Positions 1 through 9,563 of a stretch of DNA of 64,000 nt are shown in pieces. Below the pieces are notes generated by a model. It was not told the origin of the DNA. It saw only the letters and a program-made list of their open reading frames with translations, and searched no databases. Origin of the DNA: Polynucleobacter sp. JS-Safj-400b-B2 (GTDB lineage: Bacteria > Pseudomonadota > Gammaproteobacteria > Burkholderiales > Burkholderiaceae). The translations under genes were made by a program, and so were the position numbers. The stretch is from NCBI RefSeq assembly GCF_018881975.1, contig NZ_JACVPJ010000009.1, forward strand, positions 43,115-107,114, written 5' to 3'. Every line of letters starts with the position of its first letter. The first letter of the stretch is position 1.

Positions 1-475
1 CCGACTCCCAACGCACGCCATCAGAAGCAGGCAAGCCTGCACGACGAGTCTCAACGGTAATGCGGTCAGCAACAATAAAGCCAGAGTAAAATCCTACGCC
101 AAACTGGCCAATGAGGGCTGCATCTTTTTGCTGGTCTCCAGATAGTTTGGTAAAGAACTCTTTAGTGCCGGAACGGGCAATCGTTCCCAAGTTGTTAATC
201 GCCTCTTCTCGGCTCATACCAATTCCATTATCCGAAATGGTTAGAGTTCTGGCAGCTTTATCAAATTCGACTTTGATCTTGAGCTCAGAGTCATCGCCAT
301 ACCAATCTGGGTGGGCAAGGCCTTCAAAACGCAATTTATCAGCAGCATCAGAAGCGTTTGAGATGAGCTCACGCAGGAAAATTTCCTTATTAGAATACAA
401 GGAGTGGATCATCAACTGCAAAAGCTGCTTTACTTCCGCCTGAAATCCAAGAGTTTGTTTAGTAGCAACGGTCAT
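1..475 (-). CDS. htpG: Molecular chaperone HtpG (Hsp90), N-terminal part
   Basis: Cytosolic ATP-dependent Hsp90-family chaperone; only the first ~158 codons are in the window and the 3' end lies beyond position 1. The translation opens [20 protein letters not shown] and contains the GHKL ATP-binding landmarks: [16 protein letters not shown] (the ATP-contacting Asn region), DNGIGM, and GQFGVGFYS. The start ATG is at 475-473 on the minus strand. It is the core gene bordering the accessory island that begins just upstream. Recognition is by direct motif match and is very secure. Confidence 0.97.
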   Translation of the reverse strand, partial: MTVATKQTLGFQAEVKQLLQLMIHSLYSNKEIFLRELISNASDAADKLRFEGLAHPDWYGDDSELKIKVEFDKAARTLTISDNGIGMSREEAINNLGTIARSGTKEFFTKLSGDQQKDAALIGQFGVGFYSGFIVADRITVETRRAGLPASDGVRWES

Positions 476-642
476 TTTGATTTCCTATAGAAAAGAAGAA
501 TTCCCATTATTTGGGGATAATTTTTAGTATTTCAAGGCCTATAAACTGCCCTCTTAGAGAGGCTGGCGGTGCAATGAGGCGAGCATTCTCTAAACGATGC
601 GGATCTAGATTTTCTATCGTCATTATCGTAGTCATGCTATCT

Positions 643-3600
643 TCACCGCATTAACGCAGGCTTAGATAAATGCTCATCCAGCAGTTCGTTTAATCGTTGA
701 AATGTACTACTGTTACTTATCCAAAGTGGCTTATCACCAACCACGTAGATACGTTTTTTTGCACGTGTTAATGCGACATTGAGCAGGTTCGGAGTTTGCT
801 CATTGCCTGCGAAAAAAGAAACGGCATCCGCTCCCACGTCTTTATACGGGGTAATAACATTAATATGCCAGTCGCCCTTATCGTTTTTCAACTGGCCATT
901 TAGTTCTGGTGTTTGCAGCAATTGATTTATCAAGTTAAGAGTAAAATCCCCTTGCGTTTTCACCCAGTGACCCACACCCTCGCCACGAATATCGAACCAT
1001 TGGCTTGATCCAATCCAATCAGATATCTTAGTGTCATCATGAACTCCATGCACCATCAGATTAGCGTAAGCAATCTCGTTAGCTGCGTCAAACATGGGAT
1101 TAAGGCATCTTCTATGCACTCGGAGTGGGCTACCAACCCAAACTTTTCTATCTTCAACACCACCAACATCCAACTCAGTCCCGTATGGGGTTACATCATC
1201 AGCAAGCACCTGGACGGAACAGTCGGGAGGAGTCCATTGTGAGTTGGCTCCAACCCAATTTCTCCACGCAGCGATAGCTTCTTTGGGCTGAGGTACTACA
1301 GGTTCCAACTGCAGCGGATCGCCAACTGCGATTACTCGTCGTGATCGCCAAATTGCCCCCACCGCATTTTGTGGTGTGGATTGTCCAGCCTCATCAATCA
1401 GCAACATTCCGAGTTGCTCTTGATCAAGCCCCGCGAACAGTCGTCCGAATGAAGCAAATGTACTTGACACAACCGGCACGACAAGAAAAAAAGCATTCCA
1501 AAGGTGCGCCGTAGCCTTCCCAGCCTGAGCCGTTGAAAATTTCCCCCCTTGATAGTCCACAAATGCTGAAAGTGTGTTGCTCAGTCTCTTCCATGAAGCC
1601 ACGACAAAGGACTCGTTAAGCTGCATTGCCAGACGGAAAACTTCAACCCTGAGTTTTCTTAATGTTGCATCATCGTAAGGGATGCCAAGTTGCAATTCGT
1701 GATCTGTTTTGTGATGCAAATCTGAGTTGTTGTGAAAGCTTGCATCTAAGGGGCCAAGTAGTTCATCAATCTTAACAAGTTGCGAATTTAGTTCTTGCAG
1801 GCGAGCTTGCTGATTTTTGTAGGAATTTTCTAAAAATTGCAGTTCGTCTTGTTTAGACTTAGCCATCTCTGTTGCATCAATATGTCTTTTGCGGGCGATA
1901 TCAAAGGACTCATCAAGTTGATGCTCGATAAGCTGATTGCATGGCATCTGAATACCGAGTCGAGATGCCTCATCAATCGCCTGATTTTCTGAAACTTCAG
2001 AAGTCGAACATTCCAACTCAATTTCCTTTAAACGGATGGCAGCCGCGGTTGCGAACGCCACAATCTGGCGTGCATTGCGTAGACTTTCGCTGGCTGCACG
2101 CTCATTCTCACTTGCCGCGAGAAGCTGCACGCGCCAGCGTCGCTTAACACCCCACTGAAATAGAGCTTCGATGAATCCAGGTTTTGCCGCTAACACCAGC
2201 GTTGTGTGGCGCTGAGCAGAAGAAAACGCTTCTTCTGCTGACCGCTCAGATGCATTTACTATTGAGGCAGATGGATATTGAGCCTCTTCAACAGTAGCTT
2301 GTTGAAGTTGTGATCTAGCCTCGTTTAAAGCCGAATGGGCTTCTATTGCAACGCGGCAGACCGACAATCGCTGCTTGGCCACACGCATTTCTTCTGCAGT
2401 TGCGCGCATATCATCATCCAGCGAGCTTACGTCTGCACGCAAAGCTTGAATTTGAATGGGCAGAAGCCGAATTTGATCTTTTAATATTTCTGTTTCGCTA
2501 ACTATTAGAATGCGCGATTGGATTGCGTTTGCTCGCTCTAGCATTTTGCGACGAGCTTCCTTGAATTCCTTGACTGCCTGCGCCCAGGGTACTGCTGCAT
2601 GATCCTTTCTTTCGATAAGTCCTTTAAGACTGCGCAGTCGTTCTGGGTCGGTTTTTTCACCGTCGACTGGAGAAGTTTCAAACCAAAAACGACTCATAAA
2701 TGCGCGCCGCTTGTCTGAACTCCCAAGTAGCGCCGCAACAAGGCCCCAAGTTGCACCGCTGCTCCGACGCTTTTCCTTTGGTCCAGCAGCGATGGAGTCA
2801 GATACTTCTGAAAAATACCGTAAACCGGCATTACGCATAGGATCTGTGAGCTTGGGGAGATCCTTGACCACATTTTCTATAGCGCCATTGTTCGATGAAA
2901 CTACTGCTATGCCGTGTCCATGCAATACACTGTCAAGCTCCCAAAAGCCAAATTTATGCCCCTCAATTTCGCCACGACGAATAAACGCATCCAATGGATC
3001 GCCATAATTCGCCATAACCTCTGCCCGACTAACAATAAGATCGGCCATAATGTCTCTTAATAAAGTACTCTTGCCAGTACCCGGAGGGCCGTTGACACCA
3101 TACAGCCCGCCATCAACGAGATGACTCCGCGACATATTGACTGCAAATTGTTGTGCCGCCACCAAGGGGTAGTCTGGCCAAGCACCTAGTGGCAGTTTAT
3201 TTGGCGATAAGGCATCAATAAAAATTCCGTGTCCGCCGTTTACAGAACCATCGCGCAATTCAATGCGCGACATAGGTGTTTGCAACTTTAAATACTGACT
3301 TAAAGCTTTCCCAACACCATGTGCTTTTTCGTTTGTTAGATTATGGCGGACGCTGACTACATCGGAAGCAATCATCGAATTTAATGCGCCAAGATCAACT
3401 GATCTTTCTACATGACGCGTCATCGTCACAATCTTGATGCGAACAAGATGCGACTCTTCACGTGTGTCAGCGTCTTCCCAATCTGGTGGCCTCCAACCAC
3501 AATGCCCCCAGATAATAGATAGCAGATCACGCACATCCGATACTAAAAGCGGACGCATTTCAGGGTGACCACAAATTTTGCCTTCGCGTGATTTCAGCGC

Positions 3601-4158
3601 TGATCCGTCTTGATGTTGTGAATTTTCTTGTGCACATACATCCTCTTCGCGAATTAACTGCAACTGCACGAGCTTTATGCGAAGTTTGCGCATCAAATCG
3701 TCCAAAAATCCGTCAAAGCCTTCTAGGATTAATGAATTGGATGGCTTTCCTTGGGCTAGATGATCATGAAGCCGTCCCATCATCCAAGCCAGCGATGAAA
3801 CAAATACATCCCCGCAAACTCGGCCCGTATCATCGAGAGGAATAAGCAATATGGCAGCATCTCCACGCCCAAGATGCTTCTTTGCAATAGTTGTCGCCCC
3901 AAGGCTTGAACGCAGGGAAAATGCATAAGCTGCTTTTGAAAATAAACCACAGTAGGCAATTTGTGCTTTATATCGATTACCAGAGCTACTTAAAGCACTT
4001 GCACGGCTCCGATTTAACCATGGCAAATCCACATCTGATTCGATATCAAATACATTTTGGCGCTCATCGGTATCGGGCGCAGCCACTAAATTCATGTATT
4101 CGAGGCCAGTCCAAAAGTCGCACGCTCGAATAGCTTGTTGATTCGCTTCTGTTGTCAT
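643..4158 (-). CDS. Large SF1 (UPF1/DNA2-like) helicase with internal coiled coil
   Basis: A 1171-aa superfamily 1 helicase/ATPase. Walker A (GPPGTGKSTLL) is near residue 358, the motif II block LLIDEAGQSTPQ near 918, followed by GDPLQLEPV, and motif VI LLNVALTRAKKR near 1125. Between motifs I and II lie about 550 residues rich in Glu, Gln, Arg and Leu heptads, predicted coiled coil. This arrangement fits UPF1-like helicases; long insertions of this kind are common in defence-associated helicases. It is the last gene of a minus-strand run (SIR2, HerA, DUF2130, helicase), 122 nt after the DUF2130 stop, so it may or may not share their transcript. No nuclease motif was recognised. Family call is secure; role in phage defence is inferred from position. 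Confidence 0.85.
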   Translation of the reverse strand: MTTEANQQAIRACDFWTGLEYMNLVAAPDTDERQNVFDIESDVDLPWLNRSRASALSSSGNRYKAQIAYCGLFSKAAYAFSLRSSLGATTIAKKHLGRGDAAILLIPLDDTGRVCGDVFVSSLAWMMGRLHDHLAQGKPSNSLILEGFDGFLDDLMRKLRIKLVQLQLIREEDVCAQENSQHQDGSALKSREGKICGHPEMRPLLVSDVRDLLSIIWGHCGWRPPDWEDADTREESHLVRIKIVTMTRHVERSVDLGALNSMIASDVVSVRHNLTNEKAHGVGKALSQYLKLQTPMSRIELRDGSVNGGHGIFIDALSPNKLPLGAWPDYPLVAAQQFAVNMSRSHLVDGGLYGVNGPPGTGKSTLLRDIMADLIVSRAEVMANYGDPLDAFIRRGEIEGHKFGFWELDSVLHGHGIAVVSSNNGAIENVVKDLPKLTDPMRNAGLRYFSEVSDSIAAGPKEKRRSSGATWGLVAALLGSSDKRRAFMSRFWFETSPVDGEKTDPERLRSLKGLIERKDHAAVPWAQAVKEFKEARRKMLERANAIQSRILIVSETEILKDQIRLLPIQIQALRADVSSLDDDMRATAEEMRVAKQRLSVCRVAIEAHSALNEARSQLQQATVEEAQYPSASIVNASERSAEEAFSSAQRHTTLVLAAKPGFIEALFQWGVKRRWRVQLLAASENERAASESLRNARQIVAFATAAAIRLKEIELECSTSEVSENQAIDEASRLGIQMPCNQLIEHQLDESFDIARKRHIDATEMAKSKQDELQFLENSYKNQQARLQELNSQLVKIDELLGPLDASFHNNSDLHHKTDHELQLGIPYDDATLRKLRVEVFRLAMQLNESFVVASWKRLSNTLSAFVDYQGGKFSTAQAGKATAHLWNAFFLVVPVVSSTFASFGRLFAGLDQEQLGMLLIDEAGQSTPQNAVGAIWRSRRVIAVGDPLQLEPVVPQPKEAIAAWRNWVGANSQWTPPDCSVQVLADDVTPYGTELDVGGVEDRKVWVGSPLRVHRRCLNPMFDAANEIAYANLMVHGVHDDTKISDWIGSSQWFDIRGEGVGHWVKTQGDFTLNLINQLLQTPELNGQLKNDKGDWHINVITPYKDVGADAVSFFAGNEQTPNLLNVALTRAKKRIYVVGDKPLWISNSSTFQRLNELLDEHLSKPALMR

Positions 4159-4280
4159 CGGATTGGTTATCTTTAATTCCTAGTTATCGTTTATCAATTC
4201 AAAATTTAAGACTAAGAAAAACTGTTTGAGAAAGCAAACTAATTTATCTTTTCAGTGAATTAACCATCTTTTTCTTCGAG

Positions 4281-5687
4281 TTAATCCGTGTCTTTGGAGA
4301 CATTTTTCAGCTCAGTAAACTTGGCGGTCATGGTTGGGTTGTCCCGAGTGAGTTTTTTAATGGTCACATCCTGAGCCTTGTCATTGGCTAACCGTAAATT
4401 GCGATCAGTACCCAGCAAAGCATCTTTGGTTTTTTGCAAGTGGTCTATAGACTTGTCGATTTCATCGATGGCTGTTTGAAAGCGGCGCGAAGCCAAATCG
4501 TAATTCTTGCCAAATGACTCTTTGAAGCTCTCCAACTGATTTTCAAAGTTAGTGATATCGATGTTCTGCGACTTTACCAAGGCCAACTCTGTTTTGTACT
4601 TGAGTGAGTTCAAGGCTGCATTGCGTAGCAATGTGATAATGGGAATAAAGAATTGTGGGCGTACCACATACATTTTTGGGTAACGGTGAGATACATCAAT
4701 GATGCCAGTGTTGTACAACTCACTCTCGGGTTCTAACAGCGAGATCAGTACAGCGTATTCGCATCCTTTCTCGGAGCGGTCCTTGTCAAGCTCCTTGAAA
4801 AAGTCTTCGTTCTTTTTCTTGGTGGCTGTCGCGTCACTTTCATTCTTCATCTCGAACATGATCGAGACGATTTCGGTGCCGGCGTCGTCCGAGTCCTTGA
4901 AGATGTAGTCGCCCTTGCTGCCACTGCTGATGTCGTTATCCTTTTCAAAGTAAGCGCACGGAAAGGCCGTGGCGCGAATGCGATTGAACTCAGTCTCGCA
5001 GTGTTGCTCCAAGGTTTCGCCCACCATCTTGGTGGAGAGCTTTGCCTTGAGGTCTTTCAGGCGTTCGATAGCGTCTTCACGCTCTTTGATCTGGAGTTCA
5101 TACTTTTCTTTGAGTGATTGCTCAGCCAGACACTTTTCCAGCTGGGCTTGCTCAAAGCGATTTTTGAACTCATCTCGCTGCTTTTCTACGGTACTCAATG
5201 CCTGAGTGATCGCCAGTTGCTGATCCTTTGTGGCGACTTCCAATCGTGCCCGCAATGCTTGTATTTCGGCCGCGCTGGCGGCTGCCGCTTGCTGCAAATC
5301 GGCCACGCGTTGTGCCTGCGCAAGCGCTGCAGCAGCTTGGTTGTCGCGCTTGACCTGCTCCAATTGATGGGCCAGAGCATCGCGCTCTTTTTCGACGCCA
5401 CTCAGTGCCTGAGCCACTGCGAATTGTTGTTCCTGGTTTGATGAGGCCACCTTGGCTTGCAAGGTTTGAATTTCTGCATCCTTAGTTGCTGCCGCTTTTT
5501 GTAATTCGGTAGTCAATTGCGCCTTGGTCAACTCGACAGCACTTTGCTTGTCCTTTTCGGCCAACTCCAGCCTTTCATGTAGTTGCTCCTCAAACGCGCT
5601 GTCGCGTACTTGCTTCAAGATTTCGGCATAGCCAGCCTCGTCGATCTTGAAGGCCTTATGGCAATGGGGGCAGATGATTTCATTCAT
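4281..5687 (-). CDS. DUF2130 coiled-coil protein, putative nuclease
   Basis: A 468-aa protein starting [14 protein letters not shown] CxxC pair at residues 6 and 9 suggests a small zinc-ribbon-like N-terminus. Residues ~20-230 are a long Gln/Glu/Lys/Ala-rich coiled coil with an internal duplication (two copies of a QRDAEIQAL / KDQQxAxxQALS-type block). The C-terminal half matches DUF2130: a GDYIF strand followed by IMFEMKNE near residue 277 is arranged like a PD-(D/E)XK active site (Asp, then Glu-x-Lys). The start at 5687 was chosen over an upstream in-frame start because AGGAG lies just before it. The HerA stop is only 4 nt upstream, so translation is probably coupled. Its place directly after SIR2-HerA suggests it is a component or accessory nuclease, which is inference. 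Confidence 0.8.
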   Translation of the reverse strand: MNEIICPHCHKAFKIDEAGYAEILKQVRDSAFEEQLHERLELAEKDKQSAVELTKAQLTTELQKAAATKDAEIQTLQAKVASSNQEQQFAVAQALSGVEKERDALAHQLEQVKRDNQAAAALAQAQRVADLQQAAAASAAEIQALRARLEVATKDQQLAITQALSTVEKQRDEFKNRFEQAQLEKCLAEQSLKEKYELQIKEREDAIERLKDLKAKLSTKMVGETLEQHCETEFNRIRATAFPCAYFEKDNDISSGSKGDYIFKDSDDAGTEIVSIMFEMKNESDATATKKKNEDFFKELDKDRSEKGCEYAVLISLLEPESELYNTGIIDVSHRYPKMYVVRPQFFIPIITLLRNAALNSLKYKTELALVKSQNIDITNFENQLESFKESFGKNYDLASRRFQTAIDEIDKSIDHLQKTKDALLGTDRNLRLANDKAQDVTIKKLTRDNPTMTAKFTELKNVSKDTD

Positions 5688-5691
5688 AACC

Positions 5692-7788
5692 TTACTCCTC
5701 ACTTTGATCAGTTGCATTTTTTGGTTCTATCGCCGAGATTTGCTGCCAATCGTCAGTAACAACCTTCCAATCAACGTTGCGCTCGACCTGCTCGCCTTGG
5801 CTATTTTTACCCGACCATACATCCCAGAAATCAGGGTCATTAGACTTTGGTCGATGATGCTCAGGTAGCGCGTTCATTTGAACAAGTACCGGCAGCTCCG
5901 ATGCCCAGCCAAGGAGGATGGCGTGTCGGGAAGGCAGCGAGGGCAAATCGCGCAACAAACCACGTAAGTTGTCTGGCACAAGCTTGTGAACAAGTTCTTG
6001 GTCTCGGTCATTGCTGATGCGATGCAGTAGATAGCTGTTGCATTGCGAAAGAACGGTAGGCGATAACTCGCTTGGGCGCTGCGAGGACAGCACGAGGCCC
6101 AGTCCAAACTTGCGACCCTCGCGGGCAATTTTTTCGAACACCTGGCAACAGATGGCAGCCGAGTTCTGGTTCTCCGCATCGTCGTGGTAACGCTTGATGA
6201 AGGTGTGCGCCTCTTCCATCACCAGCACGGTAGGCAAGGTCTTGCCATGCTGTAGCTTGCGATAACGCTGCAGTGCCTCTAGCGTCATGCGGGCGATCAC
6301 TGCCGTGATAATGTGCACCACCTCGGCGGGCACCAGCGAGAGGTCGATGACGGTGACCGAACCGTTCGATGCATTGTTATTACCAATGTAGTTGCACAGC
6401 CAGTCGTCCAGTGTGAGATTCTGGGTGGTACCCGATACGATCTTCATGCGGCTGTCGGACAGTAGTGTGCGAATGCGCATCTGCATGGTTTCAACGTACT
6501 CGGAGACTCCGAGCAACTCCGCAGTGGCTTCGACGCTGCGGAGAAGCTGGTCGCCGGTAAACGAACGTGGCACATCGGCGTCAATGGGCAGGATGTCGGT
6601 GTCACTGCCGCCGAAAATGGAGTGTGCGGACTGGATCAACGACAAAAGATTGTCAACTTCGCCAAGCGTAAACTCGTAGGTCGGATATTGGCTGGAGCGA
6701 GCATTGACCAAACTGGTGAGTTCGTCTCGTACAGCGCTGAGCGATGCTTTCTCGGCGCCTGAAAATGAGTCCTGAACAGCTAAACCCTCCCGCCACTTCT
6801 TCAACTTTTCAAAGAAGCCTTTGGGCTGGGGAAACCTACCCCAAGGACTACCGGCATTACGCTCTAGTTGCAATATGCTGACCAAGGTGCGTAGATAGCG
6901 CCGCATTTCATGGCTGGGCGTGACTGTGGCGCCGAATACGCCGTCACGGACTGATCGCAGCGCCTGTACCAAGGTTGGTCGCTGGGTCTTTGCACTGGCC
7001 TGAGTAAAGGCACTCCATTCGGCGCTGTTCCAGAACCACAGCGGGATTTGCAGTTGTTCCACGCCTTCACTGGGCTCGACGGCGAATACCCGCACCTTGC
7101 TCATGTCGCTAAAAGTGTTAGCATATTCACCATTGGGGTCAAGCACGATGAATCGAGCATTGGGATCTGCACCACCACGAGCCTTACGAGCCTCATCCAT
7201 CGACCAACGGATCAGGCCAGCGACCGAGCAGGATTTTCCACTGCCAGTGTTCCCTAGAATAGCAAGATGGCGGCCAAACAGGCGATCTGGATCGATCTTT
7301 ACTTCGGCATTGGCAGCCAGCGGGCTCGTACCGATAAGTACATGGCGGTTTTCGCCAGACTCGACGATGGCATGCAATTGGTTTTGTGTGGGTAGAAGTA
7401 CCGAATCGCCAACAGTCGGGTAACTTTCGACGCCTCGCCGGAAGCGATAGACATCTTTGCTTTCATATGCAAGTACCCCTAGCGGGTTCAGACTCATCTT
7501 GCGCAGGGGATAAGGTAAATCAACCAAGCCGAAGTCTTGCATGCCCTTGCGCTTGGGATATTGCGAGCGCTCAATGGTGATCCACTCAACCTGAGCGACC
7601 AGATGTCCTTCGTCACTGGGAATCAGCACATAACCATTGATACGAGGGAAAGGGCGCGGTGTGCCGGTATTGAGCGCCACACCATCGGGAGCCTCAATGT
7701 CGAGCAGGACCTTGATTTCATCAGGTGAGACAAAGTCAATGGCACCAATGCGAAGTGAGTCGGCATAGGCCAGAGGTGAGAAGCTCAT
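5692..7788 (-). CDS. HerA-like ATPase (DUF87), partner of SIR2
   Basis: A 698-aa HerA/FtsK-superfamily DNA translocase-like ATPase. An N-terminal HAS-barrel-type region precedes Walker A ([11 protein letters not shown], near residue 180). Walker B is LVMEEAHTF near 522, followed by [16 protein letters not shown] and an arginine-rich [11 protein letters not shown] segment typical of HerA. HerA forms hexamers. In SIR2-HerA (Nezha) systems it assembles with the SIR2 NADase into a large anti-phage complex. The ATG overlaps the SIR2 stop codon (ATGA at 7785-7788), and DUF2130 begins 4 nt downstream, so the three genes form one translation-coupled unit. Family and pairing are secure. Confidence 0.92.
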   Translation of the reverse strand: MSFSPLAYADSLRIGAIDFVSPDEIKVLLDIEAPDGVALNTGTPRPFPRINGYVLIPSDEGHLVAQVEWITIERSQYPKRKGMQDFGLVDLPYPLRKMSLNPLGVLAYESKDVYRFRRGVESYPTVGDSVLLPTQNQLHAIVESGENRHVLIGTSPLAANAEVKIDPDRLFGRHLAILGNTGSGKSCSVAGLIRWSMDEARKARGGADPNARFIVLDPNGEYANTFSDMSKVRVFAVEPSEGVEQLQIPLWFWNSAEWSAFTQASAKTQRPTLVQALRSVRDGVFGATVTPSHEMRRYLRTLVSILQLERNAGSPWGRFPQPKGFFEKLKKWREGLAVQDSFSGAEKASLSAVRDELTSLVNARSSQYPTYEFTLGEVDNLLSLIQSAHSIFGGSDTDILPIDADVPRSFTGDQLLRSVEATAELLGVSEYVETMQMRIRTLLSDSRMKIVSGTTQNLTLDDWLCNYIGNNNASNGSVTVIDLSLVPAEVVHIITAVIARMTLEALQRYRKLQHGKTLPTVLVMEEAHTFIKRYHDDAENQNSAAICCQVFEKIAREGRKFGLGLVLSSQRPSELSPTVLSQCNSYLLHRISNDRDQELVHKLVPDNLRGLLRDLPSLPSRHAILLGWASELPVLVQMNALPEHHRPKSNDPDFWDVWSGKNSQGEQVERNVDWKVVTDDWQQISAIEPKNATDQSEE

Positions 7789-9215
7789 ATGAGGTCACTC
7801 CCATCTAAAGCCTTTGTGTCCGTATCTGATCTGTTGATAGTTTGAGGCTCTACCCCCATTCGCTGCTTAAGCAGTTCACTCATACGGAAGGTTGTTTTGT
7901 CTATGGCTGGTTTGGGCAGATAATGTTCGGTCAAGGTAGTCAGATCTGCTAGCGCAGGGCCTATCAGCAGGCTAATCTGGGAGGGCCTCCCAAGCTCTTG
8001 ATAATTCTGCATGATGCGGCCCAGTGGGTCGTCATAGGAGATAACGACCAAGTGGGTTGAGGGGATGGTGAGCATGTCGCGAATAACCCGATTAATGTGC
8101 TCATCGCCAAAGCTGTAACCGTAGGTAACCAAGGTGCTATTCGGACGGCAAACTGCAGCAGCAAAGTCGCGGAACAGCTCGACGTAGGGGTAGTCAGCAG
8201 TTTCCCTATCTTTGGCGGAATTAGGATAGATCATCAGCTCGTGGGCAGACAATCCACTAAGGCCTGGTGCTTGCAAATATGGTTCAACGCTGACGGCCCC
8301 AAACGGCAATCCGATCCGGCGAATGTCTTTACCTGTCTGCACCCAGTCCACTGAGCCATGCAGCTTGGTGTAACGGGCTACACCTTCTAGATAGCGCGGT
8401 TCGCCACGGATGCCGGGTGGGTTGTAGTGCATGTCTAAATCTAGGCGTGAAGATCGAAAAATCGGCATCAGCTTGCCAATGAAACGATCCAGCAAATGCA
8501 GTCCTGCCAACTCGGCCCCTGCCTCGATCAGTCGGTCGTAGTTAGTGGTAAAAATGTTAAGCCGATCGCGCACGCCAGTACGACTGGCAAAACTCATCAG
8601 GAATGTGACGAGAATATTGAAGGCCTGCTCGCGCTGGTCATGGTGTGCGGTGGCAATTCCTGTTTCGCTCTTTAAAATTGATTGAGCAAAGGTTTGCATG
8701 CCATTATTAAGTTCCGAGCGCAAGGCATCCGCCTCAATTTTATTTTGCAGAATCTCAAAACCACGGAGCAGTTCGTTGGCAACCCGAAGTTGATCTTCTA
8801 AGTTGCCCTTCTTACGCCCAGCCGCTTCAGACGCCATTTCGGCAGCATGATTGATTTGGGTTTGATTGTTACTTAACGTTAAGGCCCCCATGCCGGCAGC
8901 GCTTTTTTGCGCAGCTAAGCAATGCACCGCATGGGTCAGCCCCGATCCGGCAAGCAGTGACAGATGCTCAGATTGAAACAACGACGTAAGCCAAGGCTCA
9001 ATACGCTGACGGAGATTTTTATAACTTAACTCATCTGCGCCTAGCCAAGATGGTTTATTATTTCCCTCCAGCTTATACTTCCCGTCGCTTTCAGAGAACC
9101 ATACCGGGCTAGCATCATCGCGAACCTTAAGAATATTTTGGCATTCAGGTTTCTTACCTTCAGATGCAACTTTATTAGCAAGAACTGGTCCAGGGTCAGA
9201 AATTTTATTTGTCAT
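7785..9215 (-). CDS. SIR2-family NADase-like defence protein
   Basis: A 476-aa SIR2 protein of the defence type. Visible nucleotide-binding and catalytic landmarks are LLAGSGLTHAV (~88-97), FTTNYDRLIEAG (~222), KLHGSVDW (~283, the LHGS motif) and GYSFGDEHINRVI (~365). These are the usual motifs of SIR2 domains that cleave NAD+ in abortive-infection systems. The gene immediately precedes and overlaps the HerA gene, the arrangement of the SIR2-HerA (Nezha) system, in which phage infection triggers NAD+ depletion. The start ATG at 9215 follows a GGAG-like site. The 54-codon DUF262 fragment lies just upstream. High confidence for family; anti-phage function here is inferred from the gene pair. 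Confidence 0.92.
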   Translation of the reverse strand: MTNKISDPGPVLANKVASEGKKPECQNILKVRDDASPVWFSESDGKYKLEGNNKPSWLGADELSYKNLRQRIEPWLTSLFQSEHLSLLAGSGLTHAVHCLAAQKSAAGMGALTLSNNQTQINHAAEMASEAAGRKKGNLEDQLRVANELLRGFEILQNKIEADALRSELNNGMQTFAQSILKSETGIATAHHDQREQAFNILVTFLMSFASRTGVRDRLNIFTTNYDRLIEAGAELAGLHLLDRFIGKLMPIFRSSRLDLDMHYNPPGIRGEPRYLEGVARYTKLHGSVDWVQTGKDIRRIGLPFGAVSVEPYLQAPGLSGLSAHELMIYPNSAKDRETADYPYVELFRDFAAAVCRPNSTLVTYGYSFGDEHINRVIRDMLTIPSTHLVVISYDDPLGRIMQNYQELGRPSQISLLIGPALADLTTLTEHYLPKPAIDKTTFRMSELLKQRMGVEPQTINRSDTDTKALDGSDLI

Positions 9216-9237
9216 TTTGATTACTCCGATGATAGAA

Positions 9238-9402
9238 CTAGTAGTCGGTTAAATTTTCGGCAAGTTGCTGAATCTTGTCATCATTCCAGACGAACCCTCG
9301 CTGATATGTATCCACTGCAAACGGATGTTTCGACTTCTCGAATAATTCCGAAAAACTTCTGATGTACACACGTGCTGGAGATTGAATAGATTTGTCGTTC
9401 AT
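9238..9402 (-). pseudogene. DUF262 (GmrSD N-terminal) fragment, 54 codons
   Basis: A short minus-strand reading frame of 54 codons ending at TAG (9238-9240). The translation contains HPFAVDTYQRGFVWNDDKIQ, which matches the N-terminal signature of DUF262/GmrS-type proteins (F-x-I/V-x-x-YQRg-x-x-W-x-x-x-x-I-x-x-L). Full DUF262 proteins are several hundred residues long and carry a DGQQR motif that is absent here, so this is most simply the remnant of a type IV restriction or related defence gene. It could instead be a real small ORF preceding SIR2, since it ends 23 nt before the SIR2 start. The motif match is direct; gene status is uncertain. Confidence 0.6.
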
Positions 9403-9563
9403 ACCAGTCGAATTCTGCCGAGCTGAAGCGACTCCTGCAACAGTATGACCTGCCGAATGATGGGGGATGTCATGACAGGTGTTGATTGTTCATTTTGTTT
9501 TGTCATCGGACGGCCTTCTTAAATATTTTACAGTTACAGTTTTTTTGAGATTGAAAATTCATT
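9403..9563. other. Intergenic stretch between hsdR and the SIR2 group
   Basis: The interval from the SIR2 start (9216) to the hsdR stop (9563) is 348 bases. Apart from the DUF262 fragment it holds an AT-rich segment near 9515-9560 and a run of seven Ts near 9541. I see no tRNA, no repeat and no clear hairpin terminator. The promoter for the SIR2-HerA group, read on the minus strand, is expected here. Confidence 0.4.
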
